From Gracilariopsis chorda (taxonomy: Eukaryota > Rhodophyta > Florideophyceae > Gracilariales > Gracilariaceae), in assembly GCA_003194525.1 (NCBI GenBank), contig NBIV01000118.1, positions 169,117 to 233,116 of the forward strand: DNA of 64,000 nt, read 5' to 3'. The position numbers were made by a program, and so were the translations under genes. A model generated the notes under the pieces. That model was not told the DNA's origin. It saw nothing but the letters and a program-made list of their open reading frames with translations, and did no database searches. The number at the start of each line of letters is the position of its first letter. Positions within the stretch are counted from its first letter, which is position 1. Below are positions 10,973 to 23,131 of this stretch, one piece after another.

Positions 10973-12127
10973 TGTAGGTGAAAATGAACGACAAGGTGCA
11001 ATTACGACAACAGGCAGTCACAAATAGTAAGAAACAAACAAAAGAAACAAAATCTTCAAATTCAGGCGCGCTGGCAGGAAATACTATCCCCGCTACCCTA
11101 GGGAGTAGGAACCCTGGCCCCCGGAGACCCTCTGGGTAGGAAACGACTTCTTCTGTCTACCTCCTCCTGCGTTTGAGGAGAAGGTGCGATGCTCTCTACG
11201 ATACGTCCAGAGCATGGTTAATGACCAAAGATATACCTTCACCAATACACCCTCTCTGGTCCCTTGCAAGAACTTGCGCGATCTCGAGACTGGAGTTAAT
11301 CTGGTATCCAAAGTACGCTACTGACGTGCAACCAAAATAGGTCACACGCGGCCTGATCCTGAAAAGGAGGTCAGCCTACGCCACATCGCCTCCCCGTAAA
11401 AACGCCCGAAGGTCAGATGCACAGATCAAAAGCTCGTTATGGAATACCTTCACCACAGCCCAAGTATCCCAACACACAGTCAGGATCAACAAGAGGAGAT
11501 AAATACTCGCATCAGTGCAGTACGCCACGGCACCCCGTCCACGAGTGCATCCGCCGAACTTACCAGGTCTTTACGAACAACACCGTTATACGCCCAAACG
11601 GACCGGTGGGAAGCCGCTCGACAGTACACCCGCATTGGTTCAAGCCGCCAGGCTAACGTCCCCGGTTACTCGGATCAGCCGCTCGTGGCACTAGACACCG
11701 AGTATACCCCAAACAATGCTGGGCAACACAAACCCCAGACTTTACGAACTGCTGAGCACAACACACAAGTTCACAAATGTCAACTAGAATGGTCCTCAAC
11801 CTCTTCGGATCAGAACCCACCAACACGACGCGGGGATCCACAAAAAACCAGAACAGAGGGAGACACAAACAGGCGATAGCGATCGATAAAATGGGCAAGA
11901 ACGGCGGCCCAAACACAGTCACGATAGAGAGTCGAAGTCGAAGCACTACCATCACAACGCCCTCAGGGAGGAACGCAAACCAAAATGAAAGATCAACACC
12001 CACCAGACCCAAATCAACAAACCCGACGCAACGGTAGCCGGCAACTGAAAGAGCGAAACGGGTGAACGGCGGTGATGGAGGGCGGCGATAGACGAACAAG
12101 AAAGGATGACGTGAGAGGTCAGCGGGT
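10973..12127 (-). other. E4 5' untranslated leader
   Basis: This is non-coding leader between primer-binding site and gag, matching 57993-59196 of E1. It holds the conserved two-hairpin module at 11066-11116 that is shared with the A and B leaders. Confidence 0.7.
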
Positions 12128-12141
12128 CTGGGCCCATAACC
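12128..12141 (-). other. E4 primer-binding site, initiator tRNA-Met anticodon arm
   Basis: On the minus strand it reads GGTTATGGGCCCAG directly after the LTR. This is complementary to the anticodon arm of eukaryotic initiator tRNA-Met, not to a tRNA 3' end. Confidence 0.85.
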
Positions 12142-12919
12142 TGATAGAAGTTGAAGCAGAAGGGAAAGGAAAGGTAGGGGAATGCAAAGGAAGTTTGCCA
12201 GCTCTGGCTCCGATTTATTTGGAGTTTCTACAATCACAACTTATATAGAACTCTAACTTCATCTTAGTCGCAACTTCGACTTCAACTGAAACCTAAACCA
12301 GTAGCTGGGGACACTCAATACTACCAATTATCATGTAACATAACACAGCCACGCTAGCACTAACTCATGATACCTTACATCAACTCAACACAATAACGCG
12401 CCAACACGGCACCATAAGTTACGTGCCTGCACACAACCATGACAAAGCACAAATTCACAACACAAAACACAGATTCACATGCCAACGCATGCCAACGCAT
12501 CCAAATTCATCCATGCACGTCACAGTAATTCACCACATCACATGTACGTGTAAGGGCATCAACTCACACGTCATTAACCACTTGGTGTACCTGTAAACCT
12601 GATGACAGTACCCATACTCCTCACCAAGGTACCACTGCTGTACCACATGTACGGTGTGTCCAACTATCATAGGTACGTGCCATGTACACTGTGCGCACTG
12701 TACTAGCTGGACACGTGAGTGTGCCAATCAAACCCACTTGTGCAATACAACTTGTACGCACTACGGTGCATATGTGTATTTGCAGTAGCCATTCACAAGC
12801 CAGATTCACGTTGAGTTTGCACAGCGACGCATATGCGCTTTTGCAGCGGCACCCTCCAAAACAGCCCATGCTCCCCGGAACATTTGGTTTTCAGTGACAG
12901 AACAGGTACTTTTCCAACA
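12142..12919 (-). repeat. E4 5' LTR
   Basis: It is a 778-bp LTR starting TGTTGG and ending ATCA next to the primer-binding site, similar along its length to 57200-57978. The U3 palindrome lies near 12827-12839. A TATATAA-type box is at about 12241-12248 on the minus strand. Confidence 0.85.
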
Positions 12920-15300
12920 TGAGTATAATCTGATGAACTCTCGTCATCCATATAGTTGCTAAAATATGGTGCACCAGGGAACCTAGACTCATCAAATGTG
13001 AAATGACGTGACCTTACTACTCGAGGAATATGGTCGTCATCACTAACTAGAACCTCGTAAACATCATGCTGAAGAGTCTGCAAGTACACTTCCTCAAGTG
13101 CACGAGACCCAAACTTGGTCCCCGGATTCATTTTTAATACGTATGCGGCACATCCGAATACCCTGATATACGTCAAAGAAGGCCTAGTTTCAGTCAGTAA
13201 GACATACGGAGTCACGCCAGTCGTGCAGTGCGGCACTTTATTGCGAACATAAATCACATGTTTTAGTGCGCACGACCACAAACATTCTGGAAGATTGGCT
13301 TGAATGAGCAAAGCTCGGGCAGCTTCAACCATAGTGCGATTGATGCGCTCTGCAATAGCATTATGTTCTGGGGTATACGGTAGAGAAAAAGATACCTCCT
13401 GGAGACCATTCTTGGGATTCTTTTGTAAAGCAATGTACTCTTCTGCGTTCTCAGAGTGCAGTTTTTGAATACGCACATGCTCTCCTCCAAGCTGTTTGAG
13501 TTTCTGCCTCACATCCAGGAACACTTCATTGATCTCACACCCTTGCATCATGAACCCAAGTACTGCGTATCGCGAGTGATCATCCACAAATCCAGACGCA
13601 TAGCGGAATCGGTCTGTGAATGATGGCACTAACGGACCCATAATGTCTGAGTGCACAATGTCCCCATCGTGCTTGGCTCCTTTAAACTTGCCCAGAAACG
13701 GCAGCTTATGTGCCTTGCCAAGGCGATATGACCGATATACCTCCTCCATGCACTTGATCTTTGGGACTCCGTCGACATGGTCGTGAACCTGTTGTAGGTC
13801 ATGCTCATTCATATGTGCCAGTTGGCGATGCCACAATGAACTTGTGCGGTCGTCCGTTGCAGAAAGCATCTTGGATATGTCCGTATGGGCGATTGGGTTG
13901 GGCAAGGTGTATAAACCGGAGCGATGATGACGACACCCATGTCCAACCTCAAACCCATCTTCATGTTGTAGGCGTACCTCATTATCACAGAACAGTGATT
14001 GGATACCCTTGTCAGCTAAACAACCCACAGACACTAAGTTATATCCAAGATTCGGAACAAGCAGTACTTCAGACAACCTGAGGTTCACATCAAAGAAGGG
14101 TAGTATGACATCTTCTTGTTGGGGGGCAGTGACAGTGATGTTGTCCGCTAGTTCAATTGTCTTATCTGGTATGTCAATTAGTGTGTTTGAAACAAAAGCA
14201 GATACAGAACAGAAGAAATGAGAGGTAGCACCACTGTCTGCAAATGTGTCTATGCAATTAATAAGCGGCGGTACCACTGATGACTTCTCACTTGCAACCC
14301 CAGCAATCTCAACCTTGGACGCCTTCCGTGATGATTTGCTGGATCGCTTGGGCTTTCTGACTGAGTTGAGCTTCAGCTGATCCAAGATCGCTTGTGGCAA
14401 GTGGTTGTCATGGTTATCTGGATTCGTGTGACAGCGTTCTTGAGTGTGTCCATCGCGCTCACAGAAGGTGCAATGGTACCCATTTTTGCTTCCAGCAGCA
14501 TATGCACGACCAGTGGCGTCATTAACTGTTGTTGAATCTGATGCATTACCATCATTCTCGTTAGCATTTGATGATTTGCTGTGTCCACTTATACGGGCAC
14601 CACCCCTGTTCCTGTTCTTCTTGCGGCTGCGACCTCTACCAGAACTGACTGAACCCATTCGGCGGGCATTGTATTCGTCAATCAGGGTTGTCGCCACGTA
14701 GTCCCATGTGAGTTCTGAAATCTCCTTGGTCCTAAGTGCTGCTGCAGTTGACTCCAATGAGCAGTTGGGGTCAGTAGATGCCAGAAACATAGGTGCCTTG
14801 TTAGATTCTGGTATAGCGGCATCCTTGCCCTTGCGGTCCAGCTGCGAGAACCGAGAGACAAACTGGTTCACATACTCGGACATGTTTTGGCCGTTATGCG
14901 ACATTCTGAACAGCTGCGTTTGCACTGCTATACGAGACACTGTCCTGTTTGATGCATATCGCGCATCAAGTAGGTGAAGCATGCGACCGGGGTCATCATC
15001 CACATCCATAAATACATGCAGTGGGGGATCGCCAAGTGCACAAATGATAATTGGACATGCCTTTTCCCGCTTTGCAACTATACGGGAGGGGGCCTGGGTA
15101 GCACTAGAATCAGACGCTTGTGTCATTATAGCACTGGATGAATCCTCCGAACTTGGCATGATAACATTCCAGACACCTTTAATTCGACAAGCGGCACGTA
15201 GACGTTGTCGCCAGAGGGTGTAATCTTCGCCTCGCTTAACGTGGAAGCGCGGGATCGTCACACCAGAAGTGGATTCTGACCCAACTTCGTAGTCTGACAT
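12920..15300 (-). CDS. A3 copia Gag-protease-integrase polyprotein, truncated
   Basis: This is one uninterrupted frame starting MSDYEVGSESTSGVTIPRFH at 15300. The order is Gag helical domain, basic linker, CCHC knuckle (C-TF-C-ERDG-H-TQER-C), protease active site DSGATSHFF, the HHCC region before integrase (LWHRQLAHMN), and the integrase core with HSDIMGP, HSENAEE (Asn/Glu context, the second Asp position reading Glu-Asn) and AERINRT. The frame runs about 794 codons before E4 LTR sequence is read through. It lacks RT and RNase H. Gag-pol as a single frame is normal for copia. It differs from A1 at very few residues until about residue 560, and then at many more. Confidence 0.9.
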
Positions 15301-15949
15301 GGTTCCAGAAGGAGTTCAGTAACCAAAGTAGGAACAAATAATGCACGGAAGTGAAACAGAGTGAGGGACTCGATGCTTAGAATTGCTATCGGAATAGACA
15401 AAATAGCTGTTCGAGAGGTGCAGCTTTGGACTGATAGCGGATGTCACACTATGAGGGTGTTACTGGAGTGGAGTATTCTCAACACTCAACAGCGAGGGCA
15501 CCAGCGGAGACCGTGTAACCAAGTCTCAACGCTCGTCCAGACGCGTCTAGTACGCGAATCACAGGCGGAGTTCGGGTCCTCGACGCCCAGAGTATACTCA
15601 CAAGTGGCTCTGAAGCGCACTCGGAAAAGAAAATAAAAGATGAAACTTCGTAAAAGCGGGCGCACTGACAGGAGAAACTACCTGTGCTACCCTAAGGGTT
15701 GAACCCCTGGACCCTGGATGCTCTCTCCTGGTGCGAGGTGCGAATTTCTTCGACCTGCCTTACTCCGTGCACTTCACAATTAGGGTGCTCAATCCGTACG
15801 AAACGTCCCAGGGAGGTTACTAACAAGCGCGATAGGCTTTCACCAGTTAACCCCTGCTGCTCTCTTGCGGGATATCAGCTCGATCTTACGCGCGCACGCA
15901 AAAATAAATGAAATTTAGCTAAGAGCAACGTCTGCAATATGTCGACGCT
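15301..15949 (-). other. A3 5' untranslated leader
   Basis: Leader between primer-binding site and gag, near-identical to 18589-19235 of A1 over most of its length. It contains the conserved hairpin pair at 15658-15708. Confidence 0.75.
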
Positions 15950-15962
15950 CTGGGCCCATAAC
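15950..15962 (-). other. A3 primer-binding site (one base changed)
   Basis: The minus strand reads GTTATGGGCCCAG after the LTR, lacking the first G of the GGTTATGGGCCCAG seen in the other copies. Confidence 0.75.
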
Positions 15963-16765
15963 GTCAGAATGATAACTGATGTTGATGATCATGATAATTG
16001 AAGTTGGGCTTCGACAGAAGTCAAAGAAGAAGAATGAAACAATAACAAGAGTAAAGTTTGTCAGCCTTGGGGTAGTTTACTTTGAGTTGCAACATCTGTA
16101 ACTTATGTAGCACCACTAGAGTGCACTACAAATACAAGAAAACCCCTAACCACTAAGTGCGGACAGCCAGTACTACCAATCATATTCAAACATAATACAA
16201 TAAGGGGTGCACAAACCGGTGACAGCTCACTACAACCATGCATAACATTATTCCAGCACATGCCAACGAAGCATGGTAAGTGAAACAACCATGACAACGA
16301 TGTGCGAGCATGTCACAGCCCTGTATAATGACATAGTTGCTTCATCATAACCATGACAATGCACAAGTTCACATGACACTGTATTCATATCGATAACCTA
16401 AGTCCATTGCGCGCAGTGCACATGCTGGCACACACAATTACACGTCTCCCGCAACGTGATGTCCCTGTAAACCAGTGCAGCCACACAGAATCTCATATAC
16501 GGTGTCCATTCACATTATGCCAAGTGGCCCATGCTGTGCCTACGACCCATACAATGTATACCACTTGTAAACCACGGAATGCATATGGGCAAATGCAGTT
16601 GCCAATCATAAGCCCGTTTCATGTTGGGTTCGAGCACACGCGCATATGCGCTTTTGCAAAGGAGGTGCTCAAAAGTGCCCATCGTTATATGCAACTTTTG
16701 TTTCCAAGTAGTCTACCACGAAGTCCTAGGGCTTCCAGGCATTCGACCATGTGCCAACATCAACA
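15963..16765 (-). repeat. A3 5' LTR
   Basis: An 803-bp LTR beginning TGTTGATGTTGGCACATGG on the minus strand. The U3 palindrome core is at 16640-16651. It is clearly more diverged from the A1 LTRs than the A3 coding region is from that of A1. Confidence 0.85.
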
Positions 16766-17658
16766 ACAACCTTCCTTGTTTTACTTTCTTGTTTCTTCTC
16801 CCCACCTTTCTTTCTTCACTTTTGTTTTCATAACCCGCGTGCGTTGGGACAGGGTATGGGCCCAGAGCGTCGACTTTTTGCAGACGTCGCGCTCTACTGA
16901 TATCTCTTTGGATTCTACGAAGACTGGTCTTTCTTTCACGCAGGTACGCGTTGCGTTGCGAGCGAGCGAATCTTGTGAAAGTCGAGTGGCGTTGGTGAAA
17001 GTAGGCAAAACGTCCAGGGACTCGTCTCTGGTAAACCGACCTGCACCTGTTCCGATCCCTGGTTCTTTGCTTTAGTGGACAAGGAAGACCGCGCTATTTC
17101 CCGGCCAGCGACTAGAAGGGGTTACCTGGTGAAAGCTCATCGCGTCAGCTACTAGCCTCCCTTGGACGTCTTGTACGGATTGTAAAGACCCTCGCTCTGA
17201 AGTGCGCAAAGCAGGCAGGATTGGTCGCAGAAACCACATCTCACCTGGAGAAAGTTACCAGGGACCAGAGGATTCGGACCTCTAGGGTAGCGGGGATAGT
17301 ATCTACTGCCAGTGCGCCCGTCTTAAGAAGTTTTATTTCTGTCCAGGCTCGTATCAGTACGTCCTGTGAGTGTAAGCCGGGCGTTGAGTACCCAAACTCC
17401 GCCTGTGATCTCGTACGAGACGCGTCTCGACAAGCGTATTAGACTGGGTTACACGGTCTCCGCTGATGTTTTCGCTGTTGAGTGTTTGAGATTCTTCCCC
17501 GCTCCAGTTATTCTGGTTCTTTGTGTAACAGAAGCCTTGAAATCCCTCCTTCGGCTTCACTACATTGTGTGGATATCACTACATTTGTTATCTACATAGT
17601 TGCGTTTGTTGCTTTTCTTTGGTTCTAGTCCCGTAGAAACCATGTCGGACTCCGAAGT
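16766..17658 (+). mobile_element. 5' remnant of a B-family copia element (D)
   Basis: The last 86 bp of a B-type LTR (16766-16851) is followed by a primer-binding site (16852-16865, GGGTATGGGCCCAG, one mismatch), a leader matching those of B1 and B2, and ATGTCGGACTCCGAAGT at 17642-17658, the start of B-type gag. A1 begins immediately after. The upstream LTR part was displaced by A3. GAAGT (17654-17658) is the predicted A1 target duplication, and the rest of D should reappear beyond the right edge of the window. Confidence 0.85.
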
Positions 17659-18574
17659 TGTTGATGTTAGCACATGGTCGAGTGCCTGGTAGTCCTGGGA
17701 CATCATGTCGCAGCACTTTGAAACAAAGTTTCATATAACAGAGGGCTGTTTTTGAGAGCTGCTTTGCAAAAGCGCATATGCGTGTTCTCAAACCCAGCGT
17801 GAAACGGGCATATGATTGGCTACTGCATATACTCATATGCAATGCATTGGTTACAAATGTTGTGCATCGTATGGGTCATGGGCATGGAACTGGCCACTTG
17901 GCATAAGGTGAATGGGCATGGTACTTAGGAATATGTGTGGCTACATCTGGTTTACAGGTACATGCAGGTGTTGCATATGTGCAGTTGTGCAAGTAAGCAC
18001 GTGCCATGCACGCAACACACCTAGGGTATGTTAAAACGTCTGGTTTAAAGGTACATGCAAGTGTTGCATAGGTGCAGTTGTGCAAGTAAGCACGTGCCAT
18101 GCACGCAATACACCTAGGGTATGTACATGGATGCGGTGGCATGTGAATTTGTGCTTTGTCATAGTGATGATGATGCAACTAAGTGTTTACACAGTGCTGT
18201 CACATGCTGGCACATTGTTGGCATGTCTGGTTCACTTGTTGCGCATTGTTGGCTGCTTGGTTCACTTGGTGTGCGTGGTTGTAATGTGCTGTAACTTTTT
18301 TATGCATGGTTGTACTAAGCTGTAATCAGTGTGTGCAACCCTTATTGTGTTATGTTTGATTATGATTGGTAGTATTGGGTGTCCCCAATTAGTGGTGTAG
18401 GGTTTTCTTGTAGTGGTAGTGCGAAGTAAATGTGCTATTTAAGACTCTGAAGTTGCAGTACCAATTAAACTCGCTACCAAGCCTGGCATGCTTCACTCTT
18501 TATTTTCTTTCTTTCTTTCCCTTTCATTTCCGTCGAAGCCCAACATCATCTATCAACATCATTTCATATCAACA
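17659..18574 (+). repeat. A1 5' LTR with internal tandem duplication
   Basis: A 916-bp LTR from TGTTGATG to ATCAACA. It is longer than the 809-bp 3' LTR because a block of roughly 95 bp containing AGGTACATGCA and GTGCAAGTAAGCACGTGCCA is present twice (about 17948-18040 and 18041-18125). The U3 palindrome-like AGCGCATATGCG is at 17771-17782. Confidence 0.85.
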
Positions 18575-18588
18575 GGTTATGGGCCCAG
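18575..18588 (+). other. A1 primer-binding site
   Basis: GGTTATGGGCCCAG lies directly after the LTR and is complementary to the initiator tRNA-Met anticodon arm. Confidence 0.85.
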
Positions 18589-19235
18589 AGCGTCGATACT
18601 TGCAGACGTCGCCTTGTTTCAACTTCATTTATTTTTGCGTGTGCGCGCACGATCGAGCTGATATCCTGCAAGAGACCAGCAGGGGTTAACTGGTGAAAGC
18701 CTATCGCGCTTGTTAGTAACCTCCCTGGGACGTTTCGTACGGATTGAGCACCCTACTTGTGAAGTGCACGGAGTAAGGCAGGTCGAAGAAATTCGCACCT
18801 CGCACCAGGAGAGAGCATCCAGGGTCCAGGGGTTCAACCCTTAGGGTAGCACAGGTAGTTTCTCCTGTCAGTGCGCCCGCTTTTACGAAGTTTCATCTTT
18901 TATTTTCTTTTCCGAGTGCGCTTCAGAGCCACTTGTGAGTATACTCTGGGCGTCGAGGACCCGAACTCCGCCTGTGATTCGCGTACTAGACGCGTCTGGA
19001 CGAGCGTTGAGACTTGGTTACACGGTCTCCGCTGGTGCCCTCGCTGTTGAGTGTTGAGAATACTCCACTCCAGTAACACCCTCATAGTGTGACATCCGCT
19101 ATCAGTCCAAAGCTGCACCTCTCGAACAGCTATTTTGTCTATTCCGATAGCAATTCTAAGCATCGAGTCCCTCACTCTGTTTCACTTCCGTGCATTATTT
19201 GTTCCTACTTTGGTTACTGAACTCCTTCTGGAACC
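18589..19235 (+). other. A1 5' untranslated leader
   Basis: Non-coding leader with the conserved block GGTTAACTGGTGAAAGC at 18684-18700 and the hairpin pair at 18828-18879. Confidence 0.75.
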
Positions 19236-22207
19236 ATGTCAGACTACGAAGTTGGGTCAGAATCCACTTCTGGTGTGACGATCCCGCGCTTCCACGGTAA
19301 GCGAGGCGAAGATTACACCCTCTGGCGACAGCGTCTACGTGCCGCTTGTCGAATTAAAGGTGTCTGGAATGTTATCATGCCAAGTTCGGAGGATTCATCC
19401 AGTGCTATAATGACACAAGCGTCTGATTCTAGTGCTACCCAGGCCCCCTCCCGTATAGTTGCAAAGCGGGAAAAGGCATGTCCAATTATCATTTGTGCAC
19501 TTGGCGATCCCCCACTGCATGTATTTATGGATGTGGATGATGACCCCGGTCGCATGCTTCACCTACTTGATGCGCGATATGCATCAAACAGGACAGTGTC
19601 TCGTATAGCAGTGCAAACGCAGCTGTTCAGAATGTCGCATAACGGCCAAAACATGTCCGAGTATGTGAACCAGTTTGTCTCTCGGTTCTCGCAGCTGGAC
19701 CGCAAGGGCAAGGATGCCGCTATACCAGAATCTAACAAGGCACCTATGTTTCTGGCATCTACTGACCCCAACTGCTCATTGGAGTCAACTGCAGCAGCAC
19801 TTAGGACCAAGGAGATTTCAGAACTCACATGGGACTACGTGGCGACAACCCTGATTGACGAATACAATTCCCGCCGAATGGGTTCAGTCAGTTCTGGTAG
19901 AGGTCGCAGCCGCAAGAAGAACAGGAACAGGGGTGGTGCCCGTATAAGTGGACACAGCAAATCATCAAATGCTAACGAGAATGATGGTAATGCATCAGAT
20001 TCAACAACAGTTAATGACGCCACTGGTCGTGCATATGCTGCTGGAAGCAAAAATGGGTACCATTGCACCTTCTGTGAGCGCGATGGACACACTCAAGAAC
20101 GCTGTCACACGAATCCAGATAACCATGACAACCACTTGCCACAAGCGATCTTGGATCAGCTGAAGCTCAACTCAGTCAGAAAGCCCAAGCGATCCAGCAA
20201 ATCATCACGGAAGGCGTCCAAGGTTGAGATTGCTGGAGTTGCAAGTGAGAAGTCATCAGTGGTACCGCCGCTTATTAATTGCATAGACACATTTGCAGAC
20301 AGTGGTGCTACCTCTCATTTCTTCTGTTCTGTATCTGCTTTTGTTTCAAACACACTAATTGACATACCAGATAAGACAATTGAACTAGCAGACAACATCA
20401 CTGTCACTGCCCCCCAACAAGAAGATGTCATACTACCCTTCTTTGATGTGAACCTCAGGTTGTCTGAAGTACTGCTTGTTCCGAATCTTGGATATAACTT
20501 AGTGTCTGTGGGTTGTTTAGCTGACAAGGGTATCCAATCACTGTTCTGTGATAAGGAGGTACGCCTACAACATGAAGATGGGTTTGAGGTTGGACATGGG
20601 TGTCGTCATCATCGCTCCGGTTTATACACCTTGCCCAACCCAATCGCCCATACGGACATATCCAAGATGCTTTCTGCAACGGACGACCGCACAAGTTCAT
20701 TGTGGCATCGCCAACTGGCACATATGAATGAGCATGACCTACAACAGGTTCACGACCATGTCGACGGAGTCCCAAAGATCAAGTGCATGGAGGAGGTATA
20801 TCGGTCATATCGCCTTGGCAAGGCACATAAGCTGCCGTTTCTGGGCAAGTTTAAAGGAGCCAAGCACGATGGGGACATTGTGCACTCAGACATTATGGGT
20901 CCGTTAGTGCCATCATTCCCAGACCGATTCCGCTATGCGTCTGGATTTGTGGATGAACACTCGCGAAACGCAGTACTTGGGTTCATGATGCAAAGGTGTG
21001 AGATCAATGAAGTGTTCTTGGGTGTGAGGCAAAAGCTCAAACAGCTTGGAGGAGAGCATGTGCTTATTCGAAAACTGCACTCTGAGAACGCAGAAGAGTA
21101 CATTGCTTTGCAAAAGAATCCCAAGAATGGTGTCCAGGAGGTATCTTTTTCTCTACCGTATACCCCAGAACATAATGCTATTGCAGAGCGCATCAATCAC
21201 ACTATGGTTGAAGCTGCCCGAGCTTTGCTCATTCAAGCCAATCTTCCAGAATGTTTGTGGTCGTGCGCACTAAAACATGTGATTTATGTTCGCAATAAAG
21301 TGCCGCCCTGCATGACTGGCGTGACTCCGTATGTCTTACTGACTGAAACTAGGCCTTCTTGGACGTATATCAGGGTATTCGGATGTGCCGCATACGTATT
21401 ATAAATGAATCCGGGCACCAAGTTCGGGTCTCGTGCACTTGAGAGAGTGTACTCGCAGACTCTTCAGCATGATGTTTACGAGGTTCTAGTTAGTGATGAT
21501 GACCATATTCCTCGAGTAGTAAGGTCACGTCATTTCACCTTTGATGAGTCTAGGTTCCCTGGTGCACCATATCTTAGCAACTATGTGGATGACTAGAGTA
21601 CATCAGATTATTCTTATAGTTCTGAGGATGATATGGATGCCATCAGCTGGGATGAGTTCTCTGTTGACGATGTTGAGGACGTCATTTCAACCTCAGAGAA
21701 TGGTACCATAGACCACCTTGAGGCAGCTACAGACATGATGGTTGACCCTGCAACATCAAACATTGATTATGCCGAGCACGGTTCTAGTGATGAAGAGTGG
21801 TCAAAAGGCGATGAAAGTGACATTGAACAAGTAAATGATGACTCCGAGTCACATTCACGCTATCATCGTCGCACTAGGCTTGCACCACAACGCTGGTGGC
21901 ATATGGCCGGCACGGCCAAATCTGAGGTTTAAGGTTACCACGAGTGATGACCCCTCACTCAAAGAAGGACTGTCTGCAACCCCAACTGAAAGAGAGAAAT
22001 GGCTGCATGTTATTGATGACGAGTTGACATTTTTAGAAGAAAAGGCTACATGGGTTGTGGATGACTCATCAAAGTCCCAGCCCCTACCAACCCATGTCAT
22101 ACTGAAGGTCAAACGTGATGCAGACGACTACGTTGACCGATTTCGAGCTCGAATAGTGGCTGGAGGCAACCACCAAACATATGGTGAGGACTACTTAGAG
22201 ACGTATG
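19236..22207 (+). pseudogene. A1 copia gag-pol, 5' segment (Gag, protease, integrase, RT start)
   Basis: The frame starts MSDYEVGSESTSGVTIPRFH and has the CCHC knuckle (C-TF-C-ERDG-H-TQER-C), protease DSGATSHFF, LWHRQLAHMN, HSDIMGP and AERIN. A TAA at 21402-21404 follows AAYVL, a TAG lies at 21594-21596, and a one-base shift near 21905-21935 moves the frame to the start of RT (REKWLHVIDDELTFLEEKAT, then RIVAGGNHQTYGEDYLETY). It stops at the B4 insertion. The protein made would be Gag-protease-integrase only. Confidence 0.9.
22203..22207. repeat. Target duplication GTATG, left side of B4
   Basis: GTATG occurs just before B4 and again at 38086-38090 just after it, within A1 RT sequence that becomes continuous when B4 is removed. 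Confidence 0.85.
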
Positions 22208-22932
22208 TGTCGCAACGCACACGGGTCATGAAAACAAAAGGGAAGAAACAAAAGGAGGAAGAAGAAACAAGAAAATAAAACAAGGAAGGTTGTCAGCCTT
22301 AGTAGACCAGTTTACTCGACAGCAGGCAAAGCGAATGTACATATACCCTACCGCACACACTTCACCGTCGTCGCAGCAAGCGACGGCAGTGGTTGCACCA
22401 TTACACTACACGTTATTCGTGTGTGCAGGTGTACACGAAAAGCACGCACAATCTAGAGGGTCACAATTTCAAATAAAAAAATCAATCAATGCGGCAAATC
22501 CATTGCCAGTCCCTTGATCTGTAACCAGCTCTAAAAGATCAATAATTTCCATCCTGGCACTCCAACGCCCCAGCGCAGCCCACAAACGCACATTGTCCCA
22601 AATCACCCAATACTGCTCCCATTCGCATCTTCGGCATTGCAGCACAACCGTCTACTGCGCGCACACTTGGACCAACCACATTGCTCCACTTGTGCATATC
22701 CGCAATCCAGTACCATACACTCCATAACACTTGTACGGTATACAATGTATATAGCATTTTGCAGTAGCCAATCACATTGCCGTTTCACGTTGGGTTTGAG
22801 CAGAGGCGCATATGCGCTTTTGGAGCGAGGGGCTCCAAAAATGCCCACCCTCCCCTGAAGGTTCGGTTTTGGACCAAGCTGAGACCTTCTGTGGGGGTTG
22901 GCCAGGCACTCGACCACTTCTAGACTTCAACA
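22208..22932 (-). repeat. B4 3' LTR
   Basis: A 725-bp LTR, the same length as the B1 and B2 LTRs. On the minus strand it starts TGTTGAAGTCTAGAAGTGG and ends GCGACA. The GCGCATATGCGC palindrome is at about 22807-22818. The first six bases, TGTTGA, supply the last Cys codon and stop of pol. Confidence 0.9.
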
Positions 22933-23131
22933 CTCCTCCTCGAGTTCCTGTCCAAGACCAAGCCGTTTGAGAATTGCATTAACACTCATACGTCCCAATG
23001 GCTTGGTGAGTAAATCGGCATCGTTCAGCTCACTTGGGACGTATTGAACACTTATCACATTGTCTCTTATGAGATCTCGGATAAAGTGAACATTTACATC
23101 AATGTGCTTAGCACGGCAAGAAGGACACCTT
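22927..23131 (-). pseudogene. B4 RNase H C-terminal end
   Basis: The minus strand encodes AKHIDVNVHFIRDLIRDNVI, SELNDADLLTKPLG and the LEEEC terminus of copia RNase H. It is separated from its upstream part (34366 onward) by gypsy C. Confidence 0.85.
23127..23131. repeat. Target duplication ACCTT, left side of gypsy C
   Basis: ACCTT here and ACCTC at 34366-34370 flank gypsy C. The uninterrupted B3 copy reads ACCTTTCACCACC at the equivalent place, so the right copy has one change. Confidence 0.85.

Larger units (their letters stand above)
10133..12919 (-). mobile_element. E-family copia element, 5' part only (E4)
   Basis: On the minus strand, in order: 5' LTR (12919-12142), primer-binding site, a leader of about 1.2 kb, and gag. 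The element is cut off inside gag by the A4 LTR fragment at 10132. It is inserted in copia A3, whose pol is interrupted at 12919, with TGAGT (12920-12924) as predicted target duplication. The other flank is lost. Confidence 0.85.
12920..16765 (-). mobile_element. A-family copia element, 5' part (A3)
   Basis: On the minus strand: LTR (16765-15963), primer-binding site, leader, then an open gag-pol frame to 12920, where E4 is inserted. It sits in the LTR of element D, with ACAAC at 16766-16770 as predicted target duplication. It forms a large inverted repeat with A1, arms 12920-15960 and about 18575-21600. Confidence 0.85.

Noticed and set aside
11653-12237. A 194-codon frame on the minus strand with hydrophobic stretches
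   Set aside because: It falls in the E4 leader and LTR end and crosses the primer-binding site. The matching E1 leader does not keep it open, so it is unlikely to be a protein.
18684-18879. Leader block as a true tRNA gene
   Set aside because: A T-arm-like hairpin is present, but I see no D arm, anticodon arm or closing acceptor stem in the right spacing.
22603-22917. Repeated 60-100 codon frames in B LTRs (also near 49600-49980 and 55079-55527)
   Set aside because: They are chance frames in the 725-bp LTR and appear on both strands of every copy.
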